A DNA stretch of 51,003 nt from an uncultured Pelagibacteraceae bacterium (GTDB taxonomy: Bacteria > Pseudomonadota > Alphaproteobacteria > Pelagibacterales > Pelagibacteraceae), in contig CABXRL010000003.1 in assembly GCA_902514605.1 (NCBI GenBank), forward strand, positions 1-51,003. The letters run 5' to 3'. The position numbers and the translations under genes were made by a program. The notes under the pieces are model-generated. The model did no database searches, was not told the origin of the DNA, and was given only the letters and a program-made list of their open reading frames with translations. Shown in pieces: positions 28,807 through 37,396 of this stretch (position 1 is its first letter; every line of letters begins with the position of its first letter).

Positions 28807-31680
28807 ATGTCATCAACAAAAAATCTAGAATTTAAAAAAACAGCATTTTTAAGTAAATCAAATAGTGCCTTCATAGAAGAAATGTATACAAAGTTTGTTT
28901 CTAATGACCCTAATTTGCCAGACAGTTGGAGAAAATATTTCGAGGAAATTGGAGAAGAATTAGATGTTATTGTTAACGAGTTAAATGGCCCATCATGGAG
29001 TCCTGCTCAAAAAATTTCTATAAAAAAAGATCAAGAACAGAGTAATCAATTTGATAAATCAAGTGGTGAAGACATCACAAATTCTAATGCAAATTCGATT
29101 AAGGCAGTGGCTATGATAAGGTCTTATAGACAAAGAGGACATCTTATTGCAAAGCTAGATCCTTTAGAAATGCTCAAATCAGATTATCTTGAAGAGCTTC
29201 ATCCAGAGTCGTATGGATTTAGTAAAGATGATTATTCAAAAAAAATTTTTTTAGACGGAGTGATTAATAAAAAATATTCAAACATAAAAGAGATTCTTCA
29301 ATTTTTAAGGGGAAAATATTGTGGTTCAATTGGCTATGAGTTCATGCATATTTCCAACCCTACAGAGAGGAAATGGTTTAGGGATAGAGTTGAAAAAACA
29401 GACGATTTTAATTTTACTCAAAATGGGAAAAAAGCAATCCTTAATAAATTAATACAAGCTGAAGGTTTTGAAAAATTCTTACATACAAAATATGTTGGTA
29501 CAAAAAGATTTGGTCTTGATGGGGGTGAGAGCTTAATTCCTGCCCTCGAACAAATAATTAAAATCGGCGGTCAATCAAAAATTAAAGAAGTAAAAATCGG
29601 AATGTCACATAGAGGCAGATTAAATGTATTGGCTAATGTTCTGCAAAAGTCATACAAAAGAATATTTAATGAATTTGCGGGGGAGATTAATTCAGATTCA
29701 GAAGATGACACTGGGGATGTTAAATATCATCTAGGTGCCTCGTCCAATAGAGATTTTGATGGAAATCTAGTTCATGTAAGTTTGACTGATAACCCTTCAC
29801 ATTTAGAAGCAGTAAATCCAGTTGTTCTTGGTCAAACAAGAGCAAAACAATTTTTTCATAAAGATAAGGAGAGAAAAAAAGTAATTCCAATATTAATACA
29901 TGGTGATGCAGCTTTTGCAGGGCAAGGGGTTGTAGCAGAATGTTTCGCTATGTCAGGTTTACCTGGTCATAATACGGGGGGAACAATTCATATAATCATA
30001 AATAATCAAATAGGTTTTACAACAAGCCCAAGATTTGCAAGATCTTCTCCTTATCCCTCGGATGTAGCAAAAATGGTGGAAGCGCCAATCATTCATGTAA
30101 ATGGTGATGACCCTGAGGCAGTAGTTTATGCTGCAAGAATAGCTACGGACTTTAGATTAAAATTTAATAGAGATGTGGTAATAGATTTAATTTGTTACAG
30201 AAGGTTTGGTCATAATGAGGGAGATGAACCCTCTTTTACCCAGCCTCTTATGTATAAGAAAATTCGTTCTCATCCATCCTCAATAAAAGTTTATGGTCAA
30301 AAGCTCGTCAATGAAGGCTCTATTTCAAAAGAATATTTAAACAGTGAAATTAGAAATTTTAAAGATTTATTAGACGATCAATTTAAAAATGCTAAGAACT
30401 ATAAGCAAAAAATCGAATGGTTTGAAGGTACTTGGTCTAGGTACAAACCAGAAAAAGGCAAAGATAAAAGAGGTGTAACTGGTTATGATATTAATAAATT
30501 AAAAGAAATTTCTAGTAAAATTAATACAATCCCTAGTGAAATAAATATTCATAAGACCATCTCAAAAATTTTGGATAATAGGAAGCTGTCTGTTTCTAGT
30601 GAAAAAAAAATTGATTGGTCAACTGCAGAGTCGCTTGCTTTTGGTTCGTTGTTAGAGGAGGGATATCCAGTTAGACTGGTAGGCCAAGATACTGGCAGAG
30701 GAACATTTAGTCAAAGACACTCAGTTTTAAGAAATCAATTAGACAACTCAAGATATGTGCCTCTTAACAACATATCAACTAATCAAAAGAATTTCGAGGT
30801 GGTGGATAGTTTCTTATCAGAATTGGCTGTATTAGGTTTTGAATATGGTTATAGTTTAGTAGAACCAAATACCCTCACATTATGGGAGGCTCAGTTTGGT
30901 GATTTTGCCAATGGTGCCCAGGTTGTTATTGATCAATTTATTGCATCAGGAGAAAGAAAATGGTCTAGAGCATCAGGTTTGGTCATGTTATTACCCCATG
31001 GATATGAAGGCCAAGGGCCAGAACATTCATCGGCTAGATTAGAAAGATTTTTACAATTATGTTCAAATGACAATATGCAAGTAATGAATTGTACTTCGCC
31101 AGCAAATTATTTCCACGCACTAAGGAGACAGATGCATAGAGACTTTAGAAAACCTTTGATAATAATGACACCCAAATCTTTATTACGTCACAAATTTTGT
31201 GTGTCTGATTTGAATGATTTTAGCAAAGAAAATTCTTTTCACAGAGTTTTATGGGATCACGCCATTGATCCTAAAGCAAAAGGATTTATTAAATTAAAAA
31301 AATCAAACGAAATAAAAAAAGTAATTTTGTGCTCAGGTAAAATATATTTTGATTTAATTGAAGCTAGAGAAAAATTTAAAAAGGACGACGTTGTTTTTTA
31401 TAGAATTGAGCAACTTTATCCTTTTCCTGCTAAAGCTCTTGCAAAAGAACTTAAACCTTACATCAAAACTGCCCAGTTTTATTGGTGTCAGGAAGAACCA
31501 AAAAATATGGGAGCTTGGTTTTCAGTCAGAGATTATATCCAATGGACATTAGATAATATTAAGGCTAATAATAATCAAGTTTCTTATATTGGAAGGAGTC
31601 CGGATGCATCACCTGCAACAGGATATATGAAAAGGCATATCTCTCAACAACAAGAAATTATTAAAAATGTTTTTAAATAA
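28807..31680 (+). CDS. sucA: 2-oxoglutarate dehydrogenase E1 component
   Basis: Thiamin-diphosphate decarboxylase of the 2-oxoglutarate dehydrogenase complex, 957 residues, the usual size. The N-terminal segment FIEEMYTKFVSNDPNLPDSW is the E2-binding region. Later come RSYRQRGHLIAKLDPL, IGMSHRGRLNVLANV, HLGASSNRDFDG, the ThDP motif with HGDAAFAGQGVVAE and NNQIGFTT, CYRRFGHNEGDEPSFTQP, and the transketolase-like C-terminal part with GQDTGRGTFSQRHSVL, EAQFGDFANGAQ and GYEGQGPEHSSARLER. sucB follows six bases after the stop. Confidence 0.97.
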   Translation: MSSTKNLEFKKTAFLSKSNSAFIEEMYTKFVSNDPNLPDSWRKYFEEIGEELDVIVNELNGPSWSPAQKISIKKDQEQSNQFDKSSGEDITNSNANSIKAVAMIRSYRQRGHLIAKLDPLEMLKSDYLEELHPESYGFSKDDYSKKIFLDGVINKKYSNIKEILQFLRGKYCGSIGYEFMHISNPTERKWFRDRVEKTDDFNFTQNGKKAILNKLIQAEGFEKFLHTKYVGTKRFGLDGGESLIPALEQIIKIGGQSKIKEVKIGMSHRGRLNVLANVLQKSYKRIFNEFAGEINSDSEDDTGDVKYHLGASSNRDFDGNLVHVSLTDNPSHLEAVNPVVLGQTRAKQFFHKDKERKKVIPILIHGDAAFAGQGVVAECFAMSGLPGHNTGGTIHIIINNQIGFTTSPRFARSSPYPSDVAKMVEAPIIHVNGDDPEAVVYAARIATDFRLKFNRDVVIDLICYRRFGHNEGDEPSFTQPLMYKKIRSHPSSIKVYGQKLVNEGSISKEYLNSEIRNFKDLLDDQFKNAKNYKQKIEWFEGTWSRYKPEKGKDKRGVTGYDINKLKEISSKINTIPSEINIHKTISKILDNRKLSVSSEKKIDWSTAESLAFGSLLEEGYPVRLVGQDTGRGTFSQRHSVLRNQLDNSRYVPLNNISTNQKNFEVVDSFLSELAVLGFEYGYSLVEPNTLTLWEAQFGDFANGAQVVIDQFIASGERKWSRASGLVMLLPHGYEGQGPEHSSARLERFLQLCSNDNMQVMNCTSPANYFHALRRQMHRDFRKPLIIMTPKSLLRHKFCVSDLNDFSKENSFHRVLWDHAIDPKAKGFIKLKKSNEIKKVILCSGKIYFDLIEAREKFKKDDVVFYRIEQLYPFPAKALAKELKPYIKTAQFYWCQEEPKNMGAWFSVRDYIQWTLDNIKANNNQVSYIGRSPDASPATGYMKRHISQQQEIIKNVFK

Positions 31681-31686
31681 ATAATA

Positions 31687-32961
31687 ATGAGTGAGAAAAT
31701 TTTAGTCCCAGTACTTGGAGAGAGCATTGTAGAAGCTACAGTCTCTAAATGGCTAAAAAATGAGGGTGACTCAGTTGAAGCAGATGAACCAATCGTTGAG
31801 CTGGAAACAGATAAAGTAAACTTAGAAGTCCCTTCTCCTACCTCAGGTATATTAGAAAAAATTCATTCCAAAGATGGATCTGTTGTTGAAGTTGGTGCAA
31901 CATTAGGATCAATATCGACTAATGGTTCGCTCACTATAAAAAATGATAATCAGGAGCCAAAATCATTAAAAACAGAAGTCAAAGATACTGAGATACAGTT
32001 GTCAGAACCAAAAATAATAGAAAAGCCAGAAATACAAATAACAGAAAATGAAAATTTAGATGAACCTCTTATATTAACCAATCAAGTTGAAGAAACTAAG
32101 AAAGATGAAATTTTATCTCCTGCAGTCAGAAAAATGGTAAGTGAGAACAAAATTGATATTAATAAAGTTAAAGGCTCAGGAAAAGATGGTAGAATTTTAA
32201 AAGGTGACTTAATAAACCTGATGGGTGTCAACCCACCTCCTTCCGAAAGAAAAATAAAATACGGTCAAGAAGAGAGAATTAAAATGACTAGGTTAAGACA
32301 AACAATTGCAAAAAGATTAAAACAAGCACAAGAAAATGCTGCTTTACTTACTACATTCAACGAAGTTGATATGACAAGCGTTATGGAGATGAGAAAAGAA
32401 AATCAAGATGATTTTCAAAATCGTTATGGGATAAAATTAGGATTTATGTCTTTTTTTGTAAAAGCATGCGTTGTTGCTCTAAAAAATTTTCCAACAGTAA
32501 ATGCAGAAATTGATGGAGAAGAAATAGTTTATAAAAATTATTACAATATTAGTTTTGCAGTTGGAACGGATAAAGGGTTAGTAGTCCCAGTATTAAGAAA
32601 TGCAGATGAGTTATCATTTGCTGATATAGAAAAAAATATTAAAGGAATTTCAGAAAAGGCTAGAGATGGAAAATTAGCGATAGAAGATCTTCAAGGGGGA
32701 ACATTTACTATAAGCAATGGTGGAGTTTATGGGTCTATGCTTTCAACACCAATATTAAATCTTCCACAGTCAGGAGTTTTAGGTATGCACAATATAGTAG
32801 AAAGACCAATGGTTGTTGATGGAGAAATAAAAATAAGACCAATAATGTATCTAGCTTTATCGTACGATCATAGAATTATTGATGGTAAAGAGTCGGTGTC
32901 ATTTCTAAAAATGATAAAGGAAAATTTAGAAGACCCAAGAAGGTTGTTTTTGGATATTTAG
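31687..32961 (+). CDS. sucB: 2-oxoglutarate dehydrogenase E2 (dihydrolipoyl succinyltransferase)
   Basis: Core of the 2-oxoglutarate dehydrogenase complex, 424 residues. One lipoyl domain (1 to about 78) carries Lys43 in [13 protein letters not shown] Glu/Lys-rich linker follows (about 80-138), then a peripheral-subunit-binding domain ([14 protein letters not shown] through [13 protein letters not shown], about 142-174). The catalytic domain runs from about 195 and contains TTFNEVDM and the active-site [11 protein letters not shown]. The TFNEVDM pattern is typical of succinyl rather than acetyl transferases. The lpd ATG follows the TAG directly. Confidence 0.97.
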   Translation: MSEKILVPVLGESIVEATVSKWLKNEGDSVEADEPIVELETDKVNLEVPSPTSGILEKIHSKDGSVVEVGATLGSISTNGSLTIKNDNQEPKSLKTEVKDTEIQLSEPKIIEKPEIQITENENLDEPLILTNQVEETKKDEILSPAVRKMVSENKIDINKVKGSGKDGRILKGDLINLMGVNPPPSERKIKYGQEERIKMTRLRQTIAKRLKQAQENAALLTTFNEVDMTSVMEMRKENQDDFQNRYGIKLGFMSFFVKACVVALKNFPTVNAEIDGEEIVYKNYYNISFAVGTDKGLVVPVLRNADELSFADIEKNIKGISEKARDGKLAIEDLQGGTFTISNGGVYGSMLSTPILNLPQSGVLGMHNIVERPMVVDGEIKIRPIMYLALSYDHRIIDGKESVSFLKMIKENLEDPRRLFLDI

Positions 32962-34362
32962 ATGGCAGAAAAATTTCAAGCAGTAGTTATTGGCGGTGGA
33001 CCTGGTGGATACGTTTGTGCGATTAGACTTTCTCAATTAGGATTAAAAACAGCATGTATAGAATCTAGAGGTTCTTTAGGAGGCACTTGTTTAAATATTG
33101 GATGTATACCATCAAAGAGTTTACTAAATTTATCTGAAGAGTTTCATAAAGTTAAGAGTTTAGCAAATAAAGGAATAGAGGTAGGAGATGTTAAGCTAAA
33201 CCTAGATAAAATGATGAAGAGCAAGGATAAAGCTGTCACCGTTCTAACAAAAGGAGTCGAGTTTTTGTTTAAAAAAAATAAAGTTACTTATTTTAAAGGT
33301 TATGGCAGCTTTAAGTCTAAAAATGAAATTTTAATAAAAGATAATGAAAATAAAGAGACCATTATACAATCTGAAAAAACAATAATAGCGACAGGATCTG
33401 TAGCTTCTTCTTTGCCAGGAATTGAAATTGATGAGCAAAAAATAGTTTCTTCAACAGGCGCATTAAAGCTTGAAAAAGTTCCAAATAAAATGGTTGTTGT
33501 AGGAGGTGGTTATATTGGATTAGAAATGGGATCAGTTTGGTCTAGACTGGGTTCTGAAGTACAAGTGGTAGAGTTTTTAGATCACATCACTCCAGGTATG
33601 GATACAGAAATATCCTCAGAATTTATGAAAATTTTAAAGAAGCAAGGCATAAAATTTAACATGCAAAATAAAGTTGAATTAATCAAAAAAAATAAATCTG
33701 GGTTAGTAGTTTCGACTGTGGACAAAGATGGAAAAAAAAATAACTTTGATTGTGATGTGGTTTTAATCGCTGTTGGCAGAAAAGCAAATACTGAAGGCTT
33801 AAATTTAGAAGCAATAGGAGTTGAATTAGATAATAGAAAAAGAATAAAAACAGATAAATCATTTAAAACGAATTTAGAGAATATATACGCAATCGGAGAT
33901 GTAATCGTGGGACCAATGCTTGCTCACAAAGCTGAAGATGAAGGAATTGCGGTTGCTGAAAATATTGCAGGGCAATCTGGACATGTAAATTATGATACTA
34001 TACCAGGTGTCATATATACTACTCCAGAAGTTGCATCGATTGGAAAAACTGAAGAACAGCTAAAAGACTCAAAAATAAAATATAAAGTAGGAAAATTTTC
34101 ATTTATGGGTAATTCGAGGGCAAAAGCTATAGATGATGCAGAGGGTTTTGTGAAAATTCTAGCTGATGAAATAACAGATAAAGTTCTAGGTGCACATATA
34201 ATAGGTCCACATGCAGGCGAGTTAATTGCAGAAATTGGTATTGCAATGGAATTTGGTGCTAGTGCTGAGGATATCGCCCGTACATGTCACGCTCACCCAA
34301 CTTTTTCAGAAGCAGTAAAAGAAGCAGCCTTATCGGTGGATAAACGAGCAATACACTCTTAA
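32962..34362 (+). CDS. lpd: Dihydrolipoyl dehydrogenase (E3)
   Basis: FAD/NAD disulfide oxidoreductase that reoxidises the SucB lipoyl group. The 466-residue protein has [15 protein letters not shown], the redox-active Cys43 and Cys48 in [14 protein letters not shown], the NAD fold [36 protein letters not shown] and the C-terminal active-site His-Glu in [14 protein letters not shown]. It starts with no spacer after sucB. The last bases of the gene (34349-34362) are repeated exactly 3 kb downstream, just before priA. Confidence 0.97.
   Translation: MAEKFQAVVIGGGPGGYVCAIRLSQLGLKTACIESRGSLGGTCLNIGCIPSKSLLNLSEEFHKVKSLANKGIEVGDVKLNLDKMMKSKDKAVTVLTKGVEFLFKKNKVTYFKGYGSFKSKNEILIKDNENKETIIQSEKTIIATGSVASSLPGIEIDEQKIVSSTGALKLEKVPNKMVVVGGGYIGLEMGSVWSRLGSEVQVVEFLDHITPGMDTEISSEFMKILKKQGIKFNMQNKVELIKKNKSGLVVSTVDKDGKKNNFDCDVVLIAVGRKANTEGLNLEAIGVELDNRKRIKTDKSFKTNLENIYAIGDVIVGPMLAHKAEDEGIAVAENIAGQSGHVNYDTIPGVIYTTPEVASIGKTEEQLKDSKIKYKVGKFSFMGNSRAKAIDDAEGFVKILADEITDKVLGAHIIGPHAGELIAEIGIAMEFGASAEDIARTCHAHPTFSEAVKEAALSVDKRAIHS
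34349..34362 (+). repeat. Left copy of a 14-bp direct repeat (lpd 3' end) flanking the PhyH-EgtD island
   Basis: CAATACACTCTTAA forms the last codons and stop of lpd and recurs exactly at 37361-37374. Upstream of it GATAAA (34339-34344) also matches GATAAA in the right copy (37350-37355) with one base of length difference between. The pair encloses exactly the three accessory genes and their spacers, as expected for a junction duplication or recombination site at a gene 3' end. Confidence 0.6.
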
Positions 34363-34429
34363 AATCTATTAAAATCCTATGTCAAAACGCGCTCTTACTA
34401 AAATTAAATAAAACTATAACAACATTTAA

Positions 34430-35428
34430 ATGACATCTTCTAATGACAAATTAAATTATAGAATTTCAGATGCAGCCGATATCAGTGAACCATGGGACAA
34501 GGACAATCAAGCCTGGTGGGACTGGTATGTTAGTCTTGCGAATAATGATGCTAAGGAATATGAAATTATTAACGCTGATCCCTTACCAGATATTGTAATA
34601 CCCAATGATGATGAAGTTATCTCAGAATTAGGTGAGCCCTACCATTTAACTATTGATCAAATTCATTTTTTTAAAAAAAATGGTTTTATAAAACTTAAGA
34701 AGGTTTTTTCACCTGGAGCCGTGCTTAAGCTTAGAACTGAATTAATTAATCTTTTAAAAGAAGAGTTTAAGGTTGATCCAGATAAAGGAGCACATAACCG
34801 TTTCCTTAGTCTTGAAATGATTTGGCCTGACAACGCACTTCTTCGTGCTTACGTATTATCACCTCGTCTAGGGCAAATTTCAGCAGATCTTCTTGATGTA
34901 CCAGCTGTTAGACTTTATCATGACAATGTACTAGCTAAACAAGCCGGTTGTGGTAGAACCCCATGGCATTTCGATGATCATCATTTTCCACTAGATACTA
35001 ATGACGTAGTTACCGCCTGGGTTCCAGCGCAACCAATACCTCTTGAGATGGGACCACTCACTTTTGCGTATCCACTCGACGTCCATGAATTAGTTAATGC
35101 TGTTACTTTTGAAAAGACTGGTACTGGGTATGATCGCGGGGTCTCAGATGTTTTTTCAAAAAATAATGTGAGTGTTAATGAAACTCCATTTGAACTAGGT
35201 GAAGTTAGCTTTCATCATAATTTAAACTTCCATACTGCCTCAAGTAATCGGACTAATCGTAGCCGAGTGGCTCTAGCCAATACTTATTATCGAGATGGAG
35301 CGAGAGTAGTTAATGCTCCCACGATGGTCTCGGGTGACTGGCAGAAATTTATGCCTAATGTCAAACCAGGTGATGTAGCTGCTAGTCCGTTAAATCCAAT
35401 TTGTTGGCCAGTTAAAGATAAATCATGA
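34430..35428 (+). CDS. Phytanoyl-CoA dioxygenase (PhyH) family Fe(II)/2-oxoglutarate oxygenase
   Basis: Predicted non-heme iron hydroxylase of 332 residues. The facial triad is visible: His180-x-Asp182 in TPWHFDDHHFPLD and His268 in LNFHTASSN, with Arg279 in RSRVALANTYY placed to hold 2-oxoglutarate. The N-terminal 60 residues are Trp/Asp/Asn-rich and precede the usual PhyH entry IDQIHFFKKNGFIKLKKVF. PhyH enzymes hydroxylate small molecules such as ectoine as well as acyl chains, so substrate is open. It uses several CGN arginine codons, unlike neighbouring genes that use almost only AGA, suggesting transfer. Its TGA overlaps the next ATG (ATGA), so the two are coupled. I do not know a described pathway with this gene set. 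Confidence 0.85.
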   Translation: MTSSNDKLNYRISDAADISEPWDKDNQAWWDWYVSLANNDAKEYEIINADPLPDIVIPNDDEVISELGEPYHLTIDQIHFFKKNGFIKLKKVFSPGAVLKLRTELINLLKEEFKVDPDKGAHNRFLSLEMIWPDNALLRAYVLSPRLGQISADLLDVPAVRLYHDNVLAKQAGCGRTPWHFDDHHFPLDTNDVVTAWVPAQPIPLEMGPLTFAYPLDVHELVNAVTFEKTGTGYDRGVSDVFSKNNVSVNETPFELGEVSFHHNLNFHTASSNRTNRSRVALANTYYRDGARVVNAPTMVSGDWQKFMPNVKPGDVAASPLNPICWPVKDKS

Positions 35429-36345
35429 AAGACGTGAATAATCAAGAAGGACTAAATTCGATCTGGACTGATAGTCTCACTCGTAATCTACGTCCTAATG
35501 GAAATGCGTTAATTGATCACTTAAGAACTGTACATCAAAAACATACTGGGTTTACCGAAGAGTGCGCAATTTCTTGTCGTGATGAAGTTGGGCGTAATAG
35601 TTATGAGTGGTTAGCTGAACTTGTACCTAACAATAGTAGTGTACGAGTATTAGATCTTGCTTGTGGTTCGGGGCCTTTATTAAAAATGTTATTTGATCGC
35701 AATAAAAATTTAAATTTAAAGGGTGTAGACATGTGTCCTGAAGAATTAGCATTAGCTAAGACTCGACTTATAAACAGTGGGACTAATTTTTTTGTGTCAA
35801 AAGCACAAAATTTGTCGGCAATTAGTGATAACTCTATTGATATAGTACTGTGCCATTGGGCTTTAACATTAATGGACCCGATAGCTCCTGTTTTAGATGA
35901 AGTTAGACGAGTTTTAACTTCAGAGGGTCGGTTTGCAGCATTAGTTGATGGACAAATGAATACAGCACCTGGTTATAAAGAGGTACACGATTTAATTTAT
36001 AGTTATGTGCAAGAAGAAATACCTAGTTATGGAAAGATTGATTTAGGCGATCCAAGGATAAGAGGATCCGAGAGCCTTAGCAATCTCATGCATAAGGCTT
36101 TTCCAAAGTCAAATATAACTATCGAATCAAATGTTGTGTCTATGGAGGGACCAGTTAATCAAGTAGCTGAAATTGCTGCAGGATTCTTCTATGCTGCATT
36201 TGTCTTGAGGCCAGATAAAAGAAAATTAATGATAACAAGTCTATCTAATCTTCTTGCTATATCTAAGGACAGCACAGATGGTGAAAGACAAGGACGATTT
36301 TCAATGCCAATTAGTCGTCTTCTAGTTATGCCTGATATAAAATGA
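35425..36345 (+). CDS. Class I SAM-dependent methyltransferase, substrate unknown
   Basis: A 306-residue methyltransferase of the UbiE/Methyltransf_11-25 type. The SAM-binding motif I VRVLDLACGSGPLL is at about 73-86, the acidic end of strand 2 at LKGVDMCPEELALAK, and post-I/motif II-III at CHWALTLMDPIAPVLDEVRRVL and EGRFAALVDG. The C-terminal part is helical and not diagnostic. Arg is often CGN, as in the dioxygenase gene before it and unlike the flanking genome. ATGA overlaps join it to both neighbours. It may O- or N-methylate the product of the dioxygenase or of the EgtD-type enzyme; this is inference from context only. Confidence 0.82.
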   Translation: MKDVNNQEGLNSIWTDSLTRNLRPNGNALIDHLRTVHQKHTGFTEECAISCRDEVGRNSYEWLAELVPNNSSVRVLDLACGSGPLLKMLFDRNKNLNLKGVDMCPEELALAKTRLINSGTNFFVSKAQNLSAISDNSIDIVLCHWALTLMDPIAPVLDEVRRVLTSEGRFAALVDGQMNTAPGYKEVHDLIYSYVQEEIPSYGKIDLGDPRIRGSESLSNLMHKAFPKSNITIESNVVSMEGPVNQVAEIAAGFFYAAFVLRPDKRKLMITSLSNLLAISKDSTDGERQGRFSMPISRLLVMPDIK

Positions 36346-37265
36346 AATCATTTTTACAAGAGGTAAGCCTAGGTTTAAGCAAAAAAAACAAGAAGTTAAG
36401 TTCAAAATGGTTTTATGACTTTCATGGATCAAAACTTTTTGAAAAAATTACAAAGTTGAAAGAATACTACCCAACACGAACTGAAAGAAAAATTTTAAAA
36501 GATAATAAAATTGAAATAGCTGACAAAATAGGCAAAAATGCAGTTTTAATTGAGCCAGGCGCTGGAGACATTAAAAAGATAGGTATTTTCCTTGGTAGCT
36601 TAGATAAGCCAAAAAAATATATACCTTTAGATATTTCTGAAGACTATATAAACAAAATATCTAAAGGTTTTAAAAAGAAATTTCCAAAAGTGAGTATTAC
36701 TCCAAAAGGATACGACTTCTCGATTAATAATAGATTGCCTTTTAAAATTAATTCATCAGAAAATGTAACTATTTTTTTCCCTGGATCAACTATTGGTAAT
36801 TTTGAAAAAAAAGCTGCTATTAAATTTTTAAAAATGCTTAAATCAAAATTTAAAGCAAAAAAAATTATCATCGGTGCCGACTTAGTTAAAGATATTCCGA
36901 CTCTTATTTCTGCTTACAATGATAAAAAAGGGGTTACTGCAAAATTTAACAAAAATATTTTACAAAGAATAAATACTGAACTGGGTGGGAATATAAAGTT
37001 AAATTCCTATAAACATTTAGCGATTTATAATAAATCAAAAAAAAGAATTGAGATGAGGTTAAGGTCTAAAAAAAAAAATTATATTAAAATTAATGGTTCA
37101 AAATATTTAATTAAAAAAAATGAAGAGATTCACACTGAAAATTCTCACAAATATACCATCAAATCCTTCAAAAACTTAGCTAATGAAGCTGGATGGAAAA
37201 TTAAGAAAACCTGGGTTGATGGCAAAAAACTTTTTAGTGTTCATTGTTTAGAGAGAACTCCTTAA
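36342..37265 (+). CDS. egtD: EgtD-type L-histidine N-alpha-methyltransferase
   Basis: Methyltransf_33 family enzyme of 307 residues; characterised members trimethylate histidine to hercynine. Motifs in order are WFYDFHGSKLFEKIT (23-37), EYYPTRTE (41-48), IEPGAGDIKKI (SAM loop, 70-80), YIPLDIS (93-99), FFPGSTIGNF (145-154), GADLVKD and AYNDKKGVTAKFN (191-203), RIEMRL and the C-terminal HTENSHKYT. Residues matching those that hold histidine in the mycobacterial enzyme are kept: Asn153, Met238, Glu266 and Ser268, so histidine is the best substrate guess. No EgtB sulfoxide synthase or EgtE lyase is in the window. The gene is extremely Lys-rich and AGA/AAA-biased, like the host genome and unlike its two operon partners. 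Confidence 0.87.
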   Translation: MKSFLQEVSLGLSKKNKKLSSKWFYDFHGSKLFEKITKLKEYYPTRTERKILKDNKIEIADKIGKNAVLIEPGAGDIKKIGIFLGSLDKPKKYIPLDISEDYINKISKGFKKKFPKVSITPKGYDFSINNRLPFKINSSENVTIFFPGSTIGNFEKKAAIKFLKMLKSKFKAKKIIIGADLVKDIPTLISAYNDKKGVTAKFNKNILQRINTELGGNIKLNSYKHLAIYNKSKKRIEMRLRSKKKNYIKINGSKYLIKKNEEIHTENSHKYTIKSFKNLANEAGWKIKKTWVDGKKLFSVHCLERTP

Positions 37266-37360
37266 GTCTATCTGTTACATTTTTGGCATGTAAATAAAGA
37301 AGATTAGTTTGATCAAAAAAGCTTTGAGATACAACGATTATAGACTGTTGATAAAAAGAA

Positions 37361-37374
37361 CAATACACTCTTAA
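37361..37374 (+). repeat. Right copy of the 14-bp lpd-end direct repeat
   Basis: This exact copy of CAATACACTCTTAA, preceded by GATAAA at 37350-37355, sits in the 131-base gap between egtD and priA and is followed by a seven-T run (37375-37381). No coding function is apparent here: stop codons interrupt the frame that would continue as lpd. The rest of the gap holds TCAAA/TTTGA inverted bases around 37311-37325 and nothing else I can name. Confidence 0.6.
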
Positions 37375-37396
37375 TTTTTTTCCATATTATTTAAAA

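Noticed and set aside
37266-37396. Decayed lpd pseudogene or small gene before priA
   Set aside because: Only the terminal 25-30 bases resemble lpd; further upstream there is no alignable similarity and stops occur in all frames, so it is recorded as a repeat only.
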